Positions 19,755 to 27,712 of a DNA stretch of 64,000 nucleotides are shown one piece after another. Origin of the DNA: Pseudomonas putida (lineage in GTDB: Bacteria > Pseudomonadota > Gammaproteobacteria > Pseudomonadales > Pseudomonadaceae); the NCBI RefSeq assembly GCF_004357765.1, contig NZ_SMTE01000007.1, positions 248,001-312,000 on the forward strand, written 5' to 3'. Position numbers and translations under genes: made by a program. The first letter of the stretch is position 1, and the number at the start of each line of letters is the position of its first letter. A model generated the notes under the pieces. That model had not been told where the DNA came from, made no database searches, and saw only the letters and a program-made list of their open reading frames with translations.

Positions 19755-20582
19755 TTGTCTACGGGTAATTTGGATTTTGAACAGTTCCGGGTATTCCTGG
19801 AGAAAGCCTGTGGCATCCTGCTGGGCGAGAATAAGCAGTACCTGGTCTCCAGCCGTCTCAACAAGCTGATGGAGCAGCAGGGCATCAAAAGCCTGGGGGA
19901 GCTGGTGCAGCGCATCCAGACGCAGCCGCGCGGCGGGTTGCGTGAGCTGGTGGTCGATGCCATGACCACCAATGAAACGCTGTGGTTTCGCGATACCTAT
20001 CCGTTCGAAGTGCTCAAGAACAAGGTCATTCCCGAGTTCATCAAGAACAACCCGGGCCAGCGCCTGCGCATGTGGTCGGCGGCCTGCTCGTCTGGGCAGG
20101 AGCCGTATTCGATCTCGATGGCCATCGACGAATTCGAGCGCAGCAACCTGGGGCAGTTGAAAATGGGGGCGCAGATCGTCGCCACCGATCTTTCAGGATC
20201 CATGCTCAACAACTGCAAGACCGGCGAGTACGACAGCCTGGCCATTGTCCGTGGCCTGTCCCAGGAGCGCCTGCAGCGTTACTTCGACGCCAAGGGTCCG
20301 GGGCGCTGGGCGGTCAAACCGGCAATTCGCAGTCGCGTCGAGTTTCGTTCGTTCAACCTGCTCGATAGCTATGCGAGCCTGGGTAAGTTCGACATCGTGT
20401 TCTGTCGCAATGTGTTGATCTACTTCTCGGCTCAGGTGAAGAAGGACATCCTGATGCGCATCCACAGCACCTTGAAGCCAGGTGGATACCTGTTCCTCGG
20501 GGCTTCGGAGGCGCTGAACGGGTTGCCCGATCATTACCAGATGGTGCAGTGCAGCCCGGGGATCATTTACCAGGCCAAGTGA
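19755..20582 (+). CDS. cheR: Chemotaxis receptor methyltransferase CheR
   Basis: S-adenosylmethionine-dependent methyltransferase that methylates glutamates of chemoreceptors for adaptation. The 275-residue protein has the small helical N-terminal CheR domain (about 1-75) and the Rossmann domain with MWSAACSSGQEPYSISMAI (SAM site) near residue 105 and FDIVFCRNVLIYFSAQVKKDIL near 215. The start is TTG 19755 with AGAGG 8 nt upstream; there is no suitable ATG before the conserved LDFEQFRVFLEKACGI. Confidence 0.93.
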   Translation: MSTGNLDFEQFRVFLEKACGILLGENKQYLVSSRLNKLMEQQGIKSLGELVQRIQTQPRGGLRELVVDAMTTNETLWFRDTYPFEVLKNKVIPEFIKNNPGQRLRMWSAACSSGQEPYSISMAIDEFERSNLGQLKMGAQIVATDLSGSMLNNCKTGEYDSLAIVRGLSQERLQRYFDAKGPGRWAVKPAIRSRVEFRSFNLLDSYASLGKFDIVFCRNVLIYFSAQVKKDILMRIHSTLKPGGYLFLGASEALNGLPDHYQMVQCSPGIIYQAK

Positions 20583-20626
20583 GGGTGATGGCGGCGGCAT
20601 GTCTCAAGGTTTGCGGCGGCCTTGCG

Positions 20627-20654
20627 ATCGAGCGCCGCCCGCGCGGCGCTCGAT
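20627..20654. repeat. 28-nt palindrome, copy 2
   Basis: Identical in all 28 positions to 6975-7002: 12-bp stem around CCGC. Intergenic after cheR. Confidence 0.9.
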
Positions 20655-20768
20655 TTCTGCGGCGCTGCAAATCACTAGGTGAATGACGGCGCTCGATCTC
20701 AATGCCGCAACATCCCTCCCGTCAAACACGCTGCAAGCCCCTCATCCCTCTGACGTCAATTTTTTGTT

Positions 20769-20829
20769 TTGCCGCTTTTGCCGCCCGGCAATTGCCGCTT
20801 TCGCTTCCTCTGGCGGAAGCACTTTGCCG
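20769..20829 (+). promoter_or_regulatory. Cluster of TTGCCG boxes upstream of flgB
   Basis: TTGCCG at 20769, 20778, 20792 and 20824, and CGGCAA at 20786; boxes 20778 and 20786 form the inverted repeat TTGCCG-N2-CGGCAA. It lies about 70-125 nt before the sigma-54 -24 element, the distance expected for an enhancer-binding protein (FleR or FleQ) or an AmrZ operator. Function is inference. Confidence 0.4.
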
Positions 20830-20894
20830 CTTTTCTGGCAGCGGCGCGTCCCATGAATCCCCTGAGGCCCTGCATTCAAAGGCTTCCAGCTGTT

Positions 20895-20910
20895 TGGCAC
20901 AAGCCTTGCT
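20895..20910 (+). promoter_or_regulatory. Sigma-54 promoter of flgBCDE
   Basis: TGGCAC-AAGCC-TTGCT with GG-N10-GC, predicted start about 38 nt before the flgB ATG. flgBCDE is FleR-dependent in P. aeruginosa. Confidence 0.9.
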
Positions 20911-20958
20911 AAAGCTTGCTCAACGACACTCTGGTCAACCTTTGAAGGTTTCCCCGAC

Positions 20959-21369
20959 ATGAGCATCAGTTTCGACAAGGCACTAGGCATTCACGAGAAG
21001 GCGCTGAGCTTCCGCGCCCAACGTGCCGAAGTGCTGGCCAACAACATTGCCAACGCCGACACGCCGAACTACAAGGCGCGTGACATGGACTTTTCGGCGG
21101 TGCTCGCCGCCGAAAGCGAAAAGCAGCAGCAGGGTGGCCGTTTCGCCCTCGATCGGACCAACAGCAAGCACATCGAGGCCGAAGGGCTAGCCATGGCCGA
21201 CGATACCCTGCAGTACCGCACGCCGACCCAGCCGTCGATCGACCAGAACACCGTGGATGCGCAGATCGAGCAATCGAACTACACCGAGAACGCCATCGGT
21301 TTCCAGGCCAGCTTCACCTTGCTCAACAGTAAGTTCAAAGGGCTGGTTTCGGCCCTGCGTGGAGAGTGA
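20959..21369 (+). CDS. flgB: Flagellar proximal rod protein FlgB
   Basis: Rod subunit next to FliE/MS ring. The 136-residue protein shows the N-terminal rod signature (LGIHEKALSFRAQRAEVLANNIANADTPNYKARD) and the C-terminal helix (VDAQIEQSNYTENAIGFQASFTLLNSKFKGLVSAL), the pattern of axial proteins exported by the type III pathway without a cleaved signal. First gene of flgBCDE, behind a sigma-54 promoter. Confidence 0.96.
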   Translation: MSISFDKALGIHEKALSFRAQRAEVLANNIANADTPNYKARDMDFSAVLAAESEKQQQGGRFALDRTNSKHIEAEGLAMADDTLQYRTPTQPSIDQNTVDAQIEQSNYTENAIGFQASFTLLNSKFKGLVSALRGE

Positions 21370-21371
21370 CC

Positions 21372-21815
21372 ATGTCCCTTGCCAGTGTCTTCAACATTGC
21401 CGGTAGCGGCATGAGTGCGCAGAACACCCGCCTCAACACCGTTGCCTCCAACATCGCCAACGCCGAGACCGTCTCGTCGAGCATCGACCAGACTTACCGC
21501 GCACGCCATCCGGTATTCGCCACGACCTTCCAGAACGCCATGGCCGGCAGCAGCCAGTCGTTGTTCGAGGATCAGGGCGAGGCCGGGCAGGGCGTCCAGG
21601 TCAAGGGCATCATCGAGGACCAGAGCAACCTCGAGGCGCGCTACGAGCCGAGCAATCCTGCCGCCAACAAGGACGGTTACGTGTACTACCCGAACGTCAA
21701 CGTGGTCGAGGAGATGGCCGACATGATCTCCGCCAGTCGTGCATTCCAGACCAACGCCGACATCATGAACACCGCCAAGACCATGATGCAGAAAGTGCTG
21801 ACGTTGGGTCAGTGA
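21372..21815 (+). CDS. flgC: Flagellar proximal rod protein FlgC
   Basis: Rod subunit of 147 residues with N-terminal FNIAGSGMSAQNTRLNTVASNIANAET and C-terminal VYYPNVNVVEEMADMISASRAFQTNADIMNTAKTMM, both typical of FlgC. ATG 21372 follows GGAGAG at 21361-21366; a GTG 6 nt earlier overlaps the flgB stop and is less likely. Confidence 0.96.
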   Translation: MSLASVFNIAGSGMSAQNTRLNTVASNIANAETVSSSIDQTYRARHPVFATTFQNAMAGSSQSLFEDQGEAGQGVQVKGIIEDQSNLEARYEPSNPAANKDGYVYYPNVNVVEEMADMISASRAFQTNADIMNTAKTMMQKVLTLGQ

Positions 21816-21827
21816 GAGGGATAGCCG

Positions 21828-22517
21828 ATGACCACCACGAATGACGCTACCAGCGCTTCTGCGATCTACTCGCAATATGCCCTGGCCAGCGATAACGCCA
21901 AGACCAGTGGTACCGACACCCTGGGTAAGGATACTTTCCTGCAGTTGCTGGTAACCCAGTTGCAGAACCAGAACCCCCTCGACCCGCAGGACAACTCCGA
22001 GTTCGTCGCCCAGCTGGCGCAATTCAGTAGCCTTGAGTCGATGCAGACCCTCAATGACACCGTCGACACGTTGCTCGGCAACTACACCTCGACCCAGGCT
22101 CTGCAGGCCTCGTCGCTGGTGGGGCGTACTGTCATCGCTGAAGGCGATAGTGCCACCGTCGCGGCGGGTGTCGGCTTCAGCGGCCAGGTGGATGTCGCCA
22201 GTTCCACGACCGACCTGACCGTCAACGTCTACGACGCCGACGGCAACATCGTCAAGAACATCGACCTGGGCGCCCACAGTGCCGGGACGGCCAACTTCAC
22301 CTGGGATGGCACCGACAACGATGGCCTGGCGGTGGAAGCCGGGACCTACACCATCAAGGCCACGGCCACCGTGGAGGGTGAGGAGGTCGCGCAGACTACC
22401 TATCTGCCGTCGGTGGTCAACAGCGTCACCGTTGGCAGCACCGCAGGTTCGTACACGCTCAACCTGGCGAATGGCGAGAGCATCGCGCTTTCGGACGTCA
22501 AAACCATCGGATCGTAA
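21828..22517 (+). CDS. flgD: Flagellar hook cap FlgD
   Basis: Hook scaffold that guides FlgE assembly. The 229-residue protein has the conserved N-terminal LGKDTFLQLLVTQLQNQNPLDPQDNSEFVAQLAQFSSLES, then the Tudor-like/fibronectin-like half with DLTVNVYDADGNIVKNIDLG and FTWDGTDNDGLAVEAGTYTIKATA. Lies between flgC and flgE with short gaps. Confidence 0.96.
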   Translation: MTTTNDATSASAIYSQYALASDNAKTSGTDTLGKDTFLQLLVTQLQNQNPLDPQDNSEFVAQLAQFSSLESMQTLNDTVDTLLGNYTSTQALQASSLVGRTVIAEGDSATVAAGVGFSGQVDVASSTTDLTVNVYDADGNIVKNIDLGAHSAGTANFTWDGTDNDGLAVEAGTYTIKATATVEGEEVAQTTYLPSVVNSVTVGSTAGSYTLNLANGESIALSDVKTIGS

Positions 22518-22544
22518 GCCGGGCATCGGCACAGGAGTCAAGCA

Positions 22545-23843
22545 ATGTCGTTCAATATCGGCCTCAGCGGCCTCAATGCAGCCAGCACCAGCCTGGATGC
22601 CACCGGCAACAACATCGCCAACGTCGGCACCACCGGTTTCAAATCGGCCCGCGCCGAGTTCGGTGACCTGTACGCCAACTCCCTGTTCCTCGGGGGCGGC
22701 CGTTACACCGTGGGCAGCGGCGTGACCACCCAGGCGATCTCCCAGCAGTTCACCCAGGGCAACGTCAGCACTACCGGTGCGAGCCTGGACCTTGCCATCA
22801 ACGGCAACGGAATGTTCATCACCAGCAACAATGGCTCGACCACCTACACCCGCGCCGGTGCCTTTGGTACCGACAAGGATGGCAATATCGTCGATGCCAG
22901 CGGCAACCGACTGCAGGGTTATGGTGTCAACGCCGATGGCAAGGTCGTCGAAGGCATTCTCACCGATCTCAAGGTCAGCACCGCCGCCGTCGCGCCCAAG
23001 GCCAGCACCAGCCTGAGCGAAACCCTGAACCTCAACTCGTCGGCCACAGTGCCGACCGAGACGCCGTTCGACGCCACCGACACCGATACCTACAACTACA
23101 CCTTCAGCACCGACATCTACGACAGCCAGGGCAACGCCCATAGCCTGAGCCAGTACTTCGTCAAGACCGACCAGAATACCTGGACCATGTACGTCACCGT
23201 CGATGGTGTGAATCCGGCCAACCCAGCCTCCACTACGCCGTACACCGCCGACCTGACCTTCAACTCTTCGGGTGTCTTGACCGCCTCCGACAGCACCGAT
23301 TTCACGGTCGACAGCCTGGGTAACCTGACGCTGACCAACTGGGTGCCTGCCGCCAAGAACGCTGCGGGCGTGATGGCCAGCAACGGTGCTTCGGCAGCCA
23401 CCGGTGGCTTGACCATCGATATGTCGGCCACCAGCCAGTTCAACAACACTTCTGCGGTGACCGCCAAGTCTCAGGATGGCTATGCCCCGGGCAACCTGGC
23501 ATCGCTGTCGATCGATGCCGATGGCAACCTGTTCGGTACCTACAGCAATGGTCAGTCGAAAGTCATCGGTCAGGTCGCATTGGCCAACTTCGCCAACCTC
23601 CAGGGCCTGACCCCGGTTGGCGCCACCGGCTGGAAAGAGTCGTACGCGTCGGGTGTGCCGGTAATCGGCGCGCCTAACACCGGTGTCATGGGTGATCTGA
23701 CCGCAGGTGCGCTGGAGGACTCCAACGTCGACCTGACCTCGGAGCTGGTCAACCTGATCAAGGCGCAGAGCAACTACCAGGCCAACGCCAAGACCATCTC
23801 CACCGAGAGCACCCTGATGCAGACCATCATCCAGATGACCTGA
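22545..23843 (+). CDS. flgE: Flagellar hook protein FlgE
   Basis: Main subunit of the universal joint. The 432-residue protein starts MSFNIGLSGLNAASTSLDATGNNIANVGTTGFK-type rod/hook helix and ends with NVDLTSELVNLIKAQSNYQANAKTISTESTLMQTIIQM; the central domains are serine/threonine-rich. Length is normal for Pseudomonas. Its TGA overlaps the ATG of the following small ORF (TGATG). Confidence 0.96.
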   Translation: MSFNIGLSGLNAASTSLDATGNNIANVGTTGFKSARAEFGDLYANSLFLGGGRYTVGSGVTTQAISQQFTQGNVSTTGASLDLAINGNGMFITSNNGSTTYTRAGAFGTDKDGNIVDASGNRLQGYGVNADGKVVEGILTDLKVSTAAVAPKASTSLSETLNLNSSATVPTETPFDATDTDTYNYTFSTDIYDSQGNAHSLSQYFVKTDQNTWTMYVTVDGVNPANPASTTPYTADLTFNSSGVLTASDSTDFTVDSLGNLTLTNWVPAAKNAAGVMASNGASAATGGLTIDMSATSQFNNTSAVTAKSQDGYAPGNLASLSIDADGNLFGTYSNGQSKVIGQVALANFANLQGLTPVGATGWKESYASGVPVIGAPNTGVMGDLTAGALEDSNVDLTSELVNLIKAQSNYQANAKTISTESTLMQTIIQMT

Positions 23844-24028
23844 TGAAAACGCTCCTCAGGCTGGCGCGGGCGTTGCTGTTCGGGCTGCCCCTGGCGGCCC
23901 TGGCGGCGCCCGCGCCCTGGTACAAGTATCAGAGCATCGAGACCGGCGTGTTCATCTGCACTCAGGTCGACCCCGGCAAGGCGTTCATTCGCTTTGCCGG
24001 CCCCTTCCGCAACGCCGCCTGCCGCTGA
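23843..24028 (+). CDS. Small exported protein coupled to flgE
   Basis: 61-residue ORF whose ATG shares a base with the flgE stop, so translation is likely coupled. Residues 1-22 look like a Sec signal peptide (MKTLLRLARALLFGLPLAALAAP). The mature part is about 39 residues with two cysteines (FICTQ and NAACR), aromatic residues and a YKYQSIETGVFIC core. A strong terminator overlaps its stop codon, so it is a deliberate last gene of flgBCDE. I do not know its function; from memory, other P. putida-group flagellar clusters have a short hypothetical ORF at this spot. Confidence 0.65.
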   Translation: MKTLLRLARALLFGLPLAALAAPAPWYKYQSIETGVFICTQVDPGKAFIRFAGPFRNAACR

Positions 24029-24047
24029 GCGCCAGGCGGCGTTTTTT
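24011..24047 (+). terminator. Terminator of the flgBCDE operon
   Basis: Perfect 10-bp stem ACGCCGCCTG (24012-24021)/CAGGCGGCGT (24033-24042) followed by TTTTT. The loop contains the stop codon of the small exported ORF. Confidence 0.9.
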
Positions 24048-24061
24048 CGAGCGTCAACACG

Positions 24062-24096
24062 TTGCCGCCTACCGGCAAACAACCGCCGATTTGCCG
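24062..24096 (+). promoter_or_regulatory. TTGCCG/CGGCAA inverted repeat upstream of flgF
   Basis: TTGCCG (24062-24067)-N5-CGGCAA (24073-24078), then another TTGCCG at 24091-24096. Located about 80-110 nt before the flgF -24 element. Same boxes and similar placement as at flgB. Confidence 0.4.
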
Positions 24097-24173
24097 TCGC
24101 GTGAGCCCGTTCGCGCGATGATGGATGGCGTCCGAGGCCCGTAAACATTGAGCGGGCGCGCTGTCGAGGTTGT

Positions 24174-24189
24174 TGGCCCGAGACTTGCT
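24174..24189 (+). promoter_or_regulatory. Sigma-54 promoter of flgFGHIJKL
   Basis: TGGCCC-GAGAC-TTGCT, GG-N10-GC; predicted start about 43 nt before the flgF GTG. Confidence 0.85.
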
Positions 24190-24242
24190 AACACCTCATC
24201 AGCATGTCAGTGGCGGCGAAAGTCCGTCGAGGGAGAATTGAA

Positions 24243-24983
24243 GTGGACAAGATGCTGTACGTGGCCATGACCGGCGCCAGCCAGAATGCCTTGGCGCAAA
24301 AGGCCCATGCCAACAACTTGGCTAACGTTTCCACCAACGGCTTTCAGCGCGACCTGGAACAGGCTCGCTCGATGCCGGTCTTCGGTGAAACCTTGCCCTC
24401 GCGCGCTTTCGCCATGACCGAGCGGCCAGCCACTGACTTCGACCATGGCCCGTTGATCGAAACCGGGCGTGAGCTCGATGTCGCGGTCGACGGCGATGGC
24501 TGGATCGCGGTCCAGGCTCCCGACGGCAGTGAGGCCTACACCCGCACCGGCAGCCTCAACATCGACGCCCTGGGCGTGCTGCGCACCGCTAACGGCATGG
24601 CCGTGCTGGGCAATGGCGGGCCGATCGCCATTCCGCCGGAAGAGCATGTCGAGGTCGGCTCCGACGGCACCATCAGCATCCGCTCGCTGGGCGAAAGCCC
24701 GTCGGTGATGGCCGAGGTGGACCGGATCAAGCTGGTCAAGCCAGACCTCGCCACCCTGAGCAAGGGCACCGATGGCCTGATTCACAGCAGTAGCGGTCAG
24801 CCCCTGGTGGCTGATGCCTCGGTGAAGGTGGTTTCCGGTTTTCTCGAGGGCAGCAACGTCAACGCCGTCGATGAGATGACTTCGATCATGGCGCTGTCCC
24901 GGCAGTTCGAGCTGCAGATCAAGATGATGACCGCCGCCAAGGAAAACGACGAATCGATGGCGCGGGTGATGCAGCTCAGCTGA
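24243..24983 (+). CDS. flgF: Flagellar proximal rod protein FlgF
   Basis: Rod subunit of 246 residues. N-terminal DKMLYVAMTGASQNALAQKAHANNLANVSTNGFQRDL and C-terminal EGSNVNAVDEMTSIMALSRQFELQIKMMTAAKENDESM are the FlgF/FlgG-type helices. The start is GTG 24243 with GGGAGA 6 nt upstream; the longer frame from 24204 would begin close to the transcription start. Confidence 0.95.
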   Translation: MDKMLYVAMTGASQNALAQKAHANNLANVSTNGFQRDLEQARSMPVFGETLPSRAFAMTERPATDFDHGPLIETGRELDVAVDGDGWIAVQAPDGSEAYTRTGSLNIDALGVLRTANGMAVLGNGGPIAIPPEEHVEVGSDGTISIRSLGESPSVMAEVDRIKLVKPDLATLSKGTDGLIHSSSGQPLVADASVKVVSGFLEGSNVNAVDEMTSIMALSRQFELQIKMMTAAKENDESMARVMQLS

Positions 24984-25046
24984 CGCCCGGCCCACCTAAC
25001 TGTTCGAGACTGACGGCGCGCACGCCGTCGCGAAAGGAGAATACAC

Positions 25047-25832
25047 ATGCTTCCGGCTCTCTGGGTCAGCAAGACCGGCCTCGCCGCTCAGGACACCAAC
25101 CTGACGACCATTTCCAACAACCTGGCCAACGTCTCGACGACCGGTTTCAAGAAGGACCGCGCCGAGTTTCAGGACCTGCTGTACCAGATCAAGCGCCAAC
25201 CCGGTGCTCAGTCGACCCAGGACAGCGAGCTGCCCACCGGTCTGCAGGTCGGTACTGGTGTGCGCATCGTCGGCACCCAGAAGAACTTCACCGCCGGCAG
25301 CCTGCAGACCACCGACCAGCCGCTGGACATGGCCATCAACGGTCGCGGCTTCTTCCAGATCATGCAGCCGGACGGCACCATCTCCTATACCCGTGACGGC
25401 ACCTTCCACCTCGACTCCGATGGTCAGCTGGTGACCGCCAACGGTCTGGCGCTGGAGCCGGCCATCGTCGTTCCGGCCGATGCCCAGACCTTCACTGTCG
25501 GCACCGACGGCACCGTGTCGATCACCACCGCTGGCAATGCCGCCAACCAGGTGATCGGCAACCTGCAGACCGCCGACTTCATCAACCCGGCCGGCTTGCA
25601 GGCCATCGGTAACAACCTGTTCCTGGAAACCGCCTCCAGCGGTGCGCCGAACGTCGGCACGCCTGGCCTTAACGGTTTCGGTACCACCCTGCAGAACACC
25701 CTGGAGAACTCCAACGTCAGCACGGTGGAAGAGCTGGTGAACATGATCACCACTCAGCGTGCCTACGAGATGAACTCCAAGGTGATCTCGACCGCCGACC
25801 AGATGCTGCAATTCGTTACCCAGAACCTGTAA
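25047..25832 (+). CDS. flgG: Flagellar distal rod protein FlgG
   Basis: Distal rod subunit, 261 residues, the most conserved rod protein. N-terminal MLPALWVSKTGLAAQDTNLT and the FLG_bb_rod signature, the distal-rod insertion FQDLLYQIKRQPG, and C-terminal ENSNVSTVEELVNMITTQRAYEMNSKVISTADQML are all present. Preceded by AAAGGAGAA. Confidence 0.97.
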   Translation: MLPALWVSKTGLAAQDTNLTTISNNLANVSTTGFKKDRAEFQDLLYQIKRQPGAQSTQDSELPTGLQVGTGVRIVGTQKNFTAGSLQTTDQPLDMAINGRGFFQIMQPDGTISYTRDGTFHLDSDGQLVTANGLALEPAIVVPADAQTFTVGTDGTVSITTAGNAANQVIGNLQTADFINPAGLQAIGNNLFLETASSGAPNVGTPGLNGFGTTLQNTLENSNVSTVEELVNMITTQRAYEMNSKVISTADQMLQFVTQNL

Positions 25833-25883
25833 TTCGAATCAGCCGACATCCTGAAGTACCCGTAGCACCGTGAGGTCATGAGC

Positions 25884-26579
25884 ATGAATCGTTTGTCCGT
25901 CGTTTTCGCCGTAGGTGGCGCGTGCCTGCTGGCCGGTTGCATGGCCCCGCCGGCCAAGCCCAACGATCCATACTATGCGCCGGTGCTGCCGCGTACGCCG
26001 TTGCCGGCGGCGGCCAACAACGGGTCGATCTACCAGGCCGGTTTCGACCAGAACCTGTATAGCGACCGCAAGGCGTTCCGCGTCGGCGACATCATCACCA
26101 TCACCCTCAACGAGAAGATGGCGGCGAGCAAGAGCGCCAACTCCTCGTTGGCCAAGGACAGCAACACCAGCCTCGGCCTGAGCTCGCTGTTCGGTGGGGG
26201 GGTGAAGACCGATAGCCCGTTCGGTGGTGGTTCCCTGAGCCTGGATGCGGGCTACAGCGGTACGCGTGACACCAAGGGCGATGCCAAGGCGGCCCAGGGC
26301 AACAGCCTGACCGGTTCGGTCACCGTGACCGTCGCCGAGGTCCTGCCCAACGGCATCCTCGCGGTGCGCGGCGAGAAATGGATGACGCTCAACACCGGTG
26401 AAGAGTTGGTGCGCATTGCCGGCCTGATCCGCGCCGACGACATCGCCACGGACAATACCGTGTCGTCCACCCGCGTGGCCGATGCGCGCATCACCTATTC
26501 GGGAACCGGCTCGTTCGCCGACGCCAGCCAGCCAGGTTGGCTCGATCGGTTCTTCATGAGCCCGTACTGGCCCTTCTGA
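25884..26579 (+). CDS. flgH: Flagellar L-ring lipoprotein FlgH
   Basis: Outer-membrane ring subunit. The 231-residue protein has a lipoprotein signal peptide with lipobox LLAGC (Cys about residue 19), then the FlgH core [25 protein letters not shown] and [37 protein letters not shown] 25884 is chosen because GAGG lies 8 nt upstream; the ATG at 25878 is only 2 nt from it. Confidence 0.95.
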   Translation: MNRLSVVFAVGGACLLAGCMAPPAKPNDPYYAPVLPRTPLPAAANNGSIYQAGFDQNLYSDRKAFRVGDIITITLNEKMAASKSANSSLAKDSNTSLGLSSLFGGGVKTDSPFGGGSLSLDAGYSGTRDTKGDAKAAQGNSLTGSVTVTVAEVLPNGILAVRGEKWMTLNTGEELVRIAGLIRADDIATDNTVSSTRVADARITYSGTGSFADASQPGWLDRFFMSPYWPF

Positions 26580-26591
26580 GTGCGAATCGAC

Positions 26592-27701
26592 ATGCTCAAG
26601 TTCAAACCGCTACTGGTGCTGACGGCGCTGCTGTTCGCCTCCTTCGGTGCTCATGCCGAGCGCCTCAAGGACATCGCCAGCATCTCGGGCGTGCGCACCA
26701 ACCAGTTGATCGGCTATGGCCTGGTGGTCGGCCTCAATGGCACGGGTGACCAGACCACCCAGACGCCGTTCACGCTGCAGACCTTCAACAACATGCTGGC
26801 GCAGTTCGGCATCAAGGTGCCGAGCAACACCGGCACCGTGCAGCTGAAGAACGTCGCCGCGGTGTCGATCCATGCCGATCTGCCGGCGTTCGCCAAGCCG
26901 GGCCAGGTCATCGACATCACCGTGTCGTCTATCGGTAACTCCAAGAGCCTGCGCGGCGGCAGCTTGTTGATGACGCCGCTCAAAGGTATCGACGGTAATG
27001 TCTACGCCATCGCCCAGGGCAACCTGGTGGTCGGTGGCTTCGACGCCGAAGGCAAGGACGGCTCGCGGATTACCGTCAACGTGCCGTCGGCTGGCCGCAT
27101 TCCAGGCGGCGCGACCGTCGAGCGGGCGGTGCCGAGCGGGTTCAACCAGGGCAACAGCCTGACCCTGAACCTCAACCGTCCCGATTTCACCACTGCCAAG
27201 CACATCGTCGACAAGGTCAACGACATGCTCGGCCCTGGCGTCGCCCAGGCCATAGATGGCGGTTCGGTGCGGGTTACTGCGCCGATGGATCCGAGCCAGC
27301 GGGTCGACTACCTGTCGATCCTCGAGAACCTGGAGATCGACCCGGGCCAGGCCGTGGCCAAGGTCATCATCAACTCGCGCACCGGCACCATCGTCATCGG
27401 CCAGAACGTCAAGGTCTCGCCGGCGGCAGTGACCCACGGCAGCCTCACCGTGACCATCACCGAAGACCCGATCGTCAGCCAACCGGGACCGTTCTCCAAT
27501 GGCCAGACCGCCGTAGTGCCGCGCTCGCGGGTCAACGCCCAGCAAGAGGCCAAGCCGATGTTCAAGTTCGGTCCGGGCACTACCTTGGATGAGATCGTCC
27601 GGGCGGTGAACCAGGTAGGCGCGGCGCCCAGTGACTTGATGGCGATCCTCGAAGCGCTCAAGCAGGCCGGTGCGCTGCAAGCCGACCTGATCGTGATCTG
27701 A
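26592..27701 (+). CDS. flgI: Flagellar P-ring protein FlgI
   Basis: Periplasmic ring around the rod. The 369-residue protein has a cleavable signal peptide ([22 protein letters not shown], then ERLKDIA) and the highly conserved body with [47 protein letters not shown] and [29 protein letters not shown] 26592 gives the usual 369-residue form; a GTG at 26580 adjoins the flgH stop. Confidence 0.96.
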   Translation: MLKFKPLLVLTALLFASFGAHAERLKDIASISGVRTNQLIGYGLVVGLNGTGDQTTQTPFTLQTFNNMLAQFGIKVPSNTGTVQLKNVAAVSIHADLPAFAKPGQVIDITVSSIGNSKSLRGGSLLMTPLKGIDGNVYAIAQGNLVVGGFDAEGKDGSRITVNVPSAGRIPGGATVERAVPSGFNQGNSLTLNLNRPDFTTAKHIVDKVNDMLGPGVAQAIDGGSVRVTAPMDPSQRVDYLSILENLEIDPGQAVAKVIINSRTGTIVIGQNVKVSPAAVTHGSLTVTITEDPIVSQPGPFSNGQTAVVPRSRVNAQQEAKPMFKFGPGTTLDEIVRAVNQVGAAPSDLMAILEALKQAGALQADLIVI

Positions 27702-27712
27702 GGCCTGCGCAG

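Larger units (their letters stand above)
20583..20958 (+). promoter_or_regulatory. cheR-flgB intergenic region
   Basis: 376 nt without a credible gene. It holds the second copy of the 28-nt palindrome (20627-20654), a partial third arm GGCGCTCGATCTCA at about 20689-20702, a cluster of four TTGCCG and one CGGCAA boxes (20769-20829) and the flgB sigma-54 promoter. Short overlapping ORFs on both strands lack ribosome sites and would cover the promoter. Confidence 0.7.

Noticed and set aside
20702-20990. Overlapping 86- and 82-codon ORFs upstream of flgB
   Set aside because: They run through the flgB sigma-54 promoter and TTGCCG cluster, have no ribosome site and no recognisable domain.
21279-23141. 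620-codon open frame antisense to flgC-flgE
   Set aside because: Gly/Val-rich shadow frame over certain flagellar genes.
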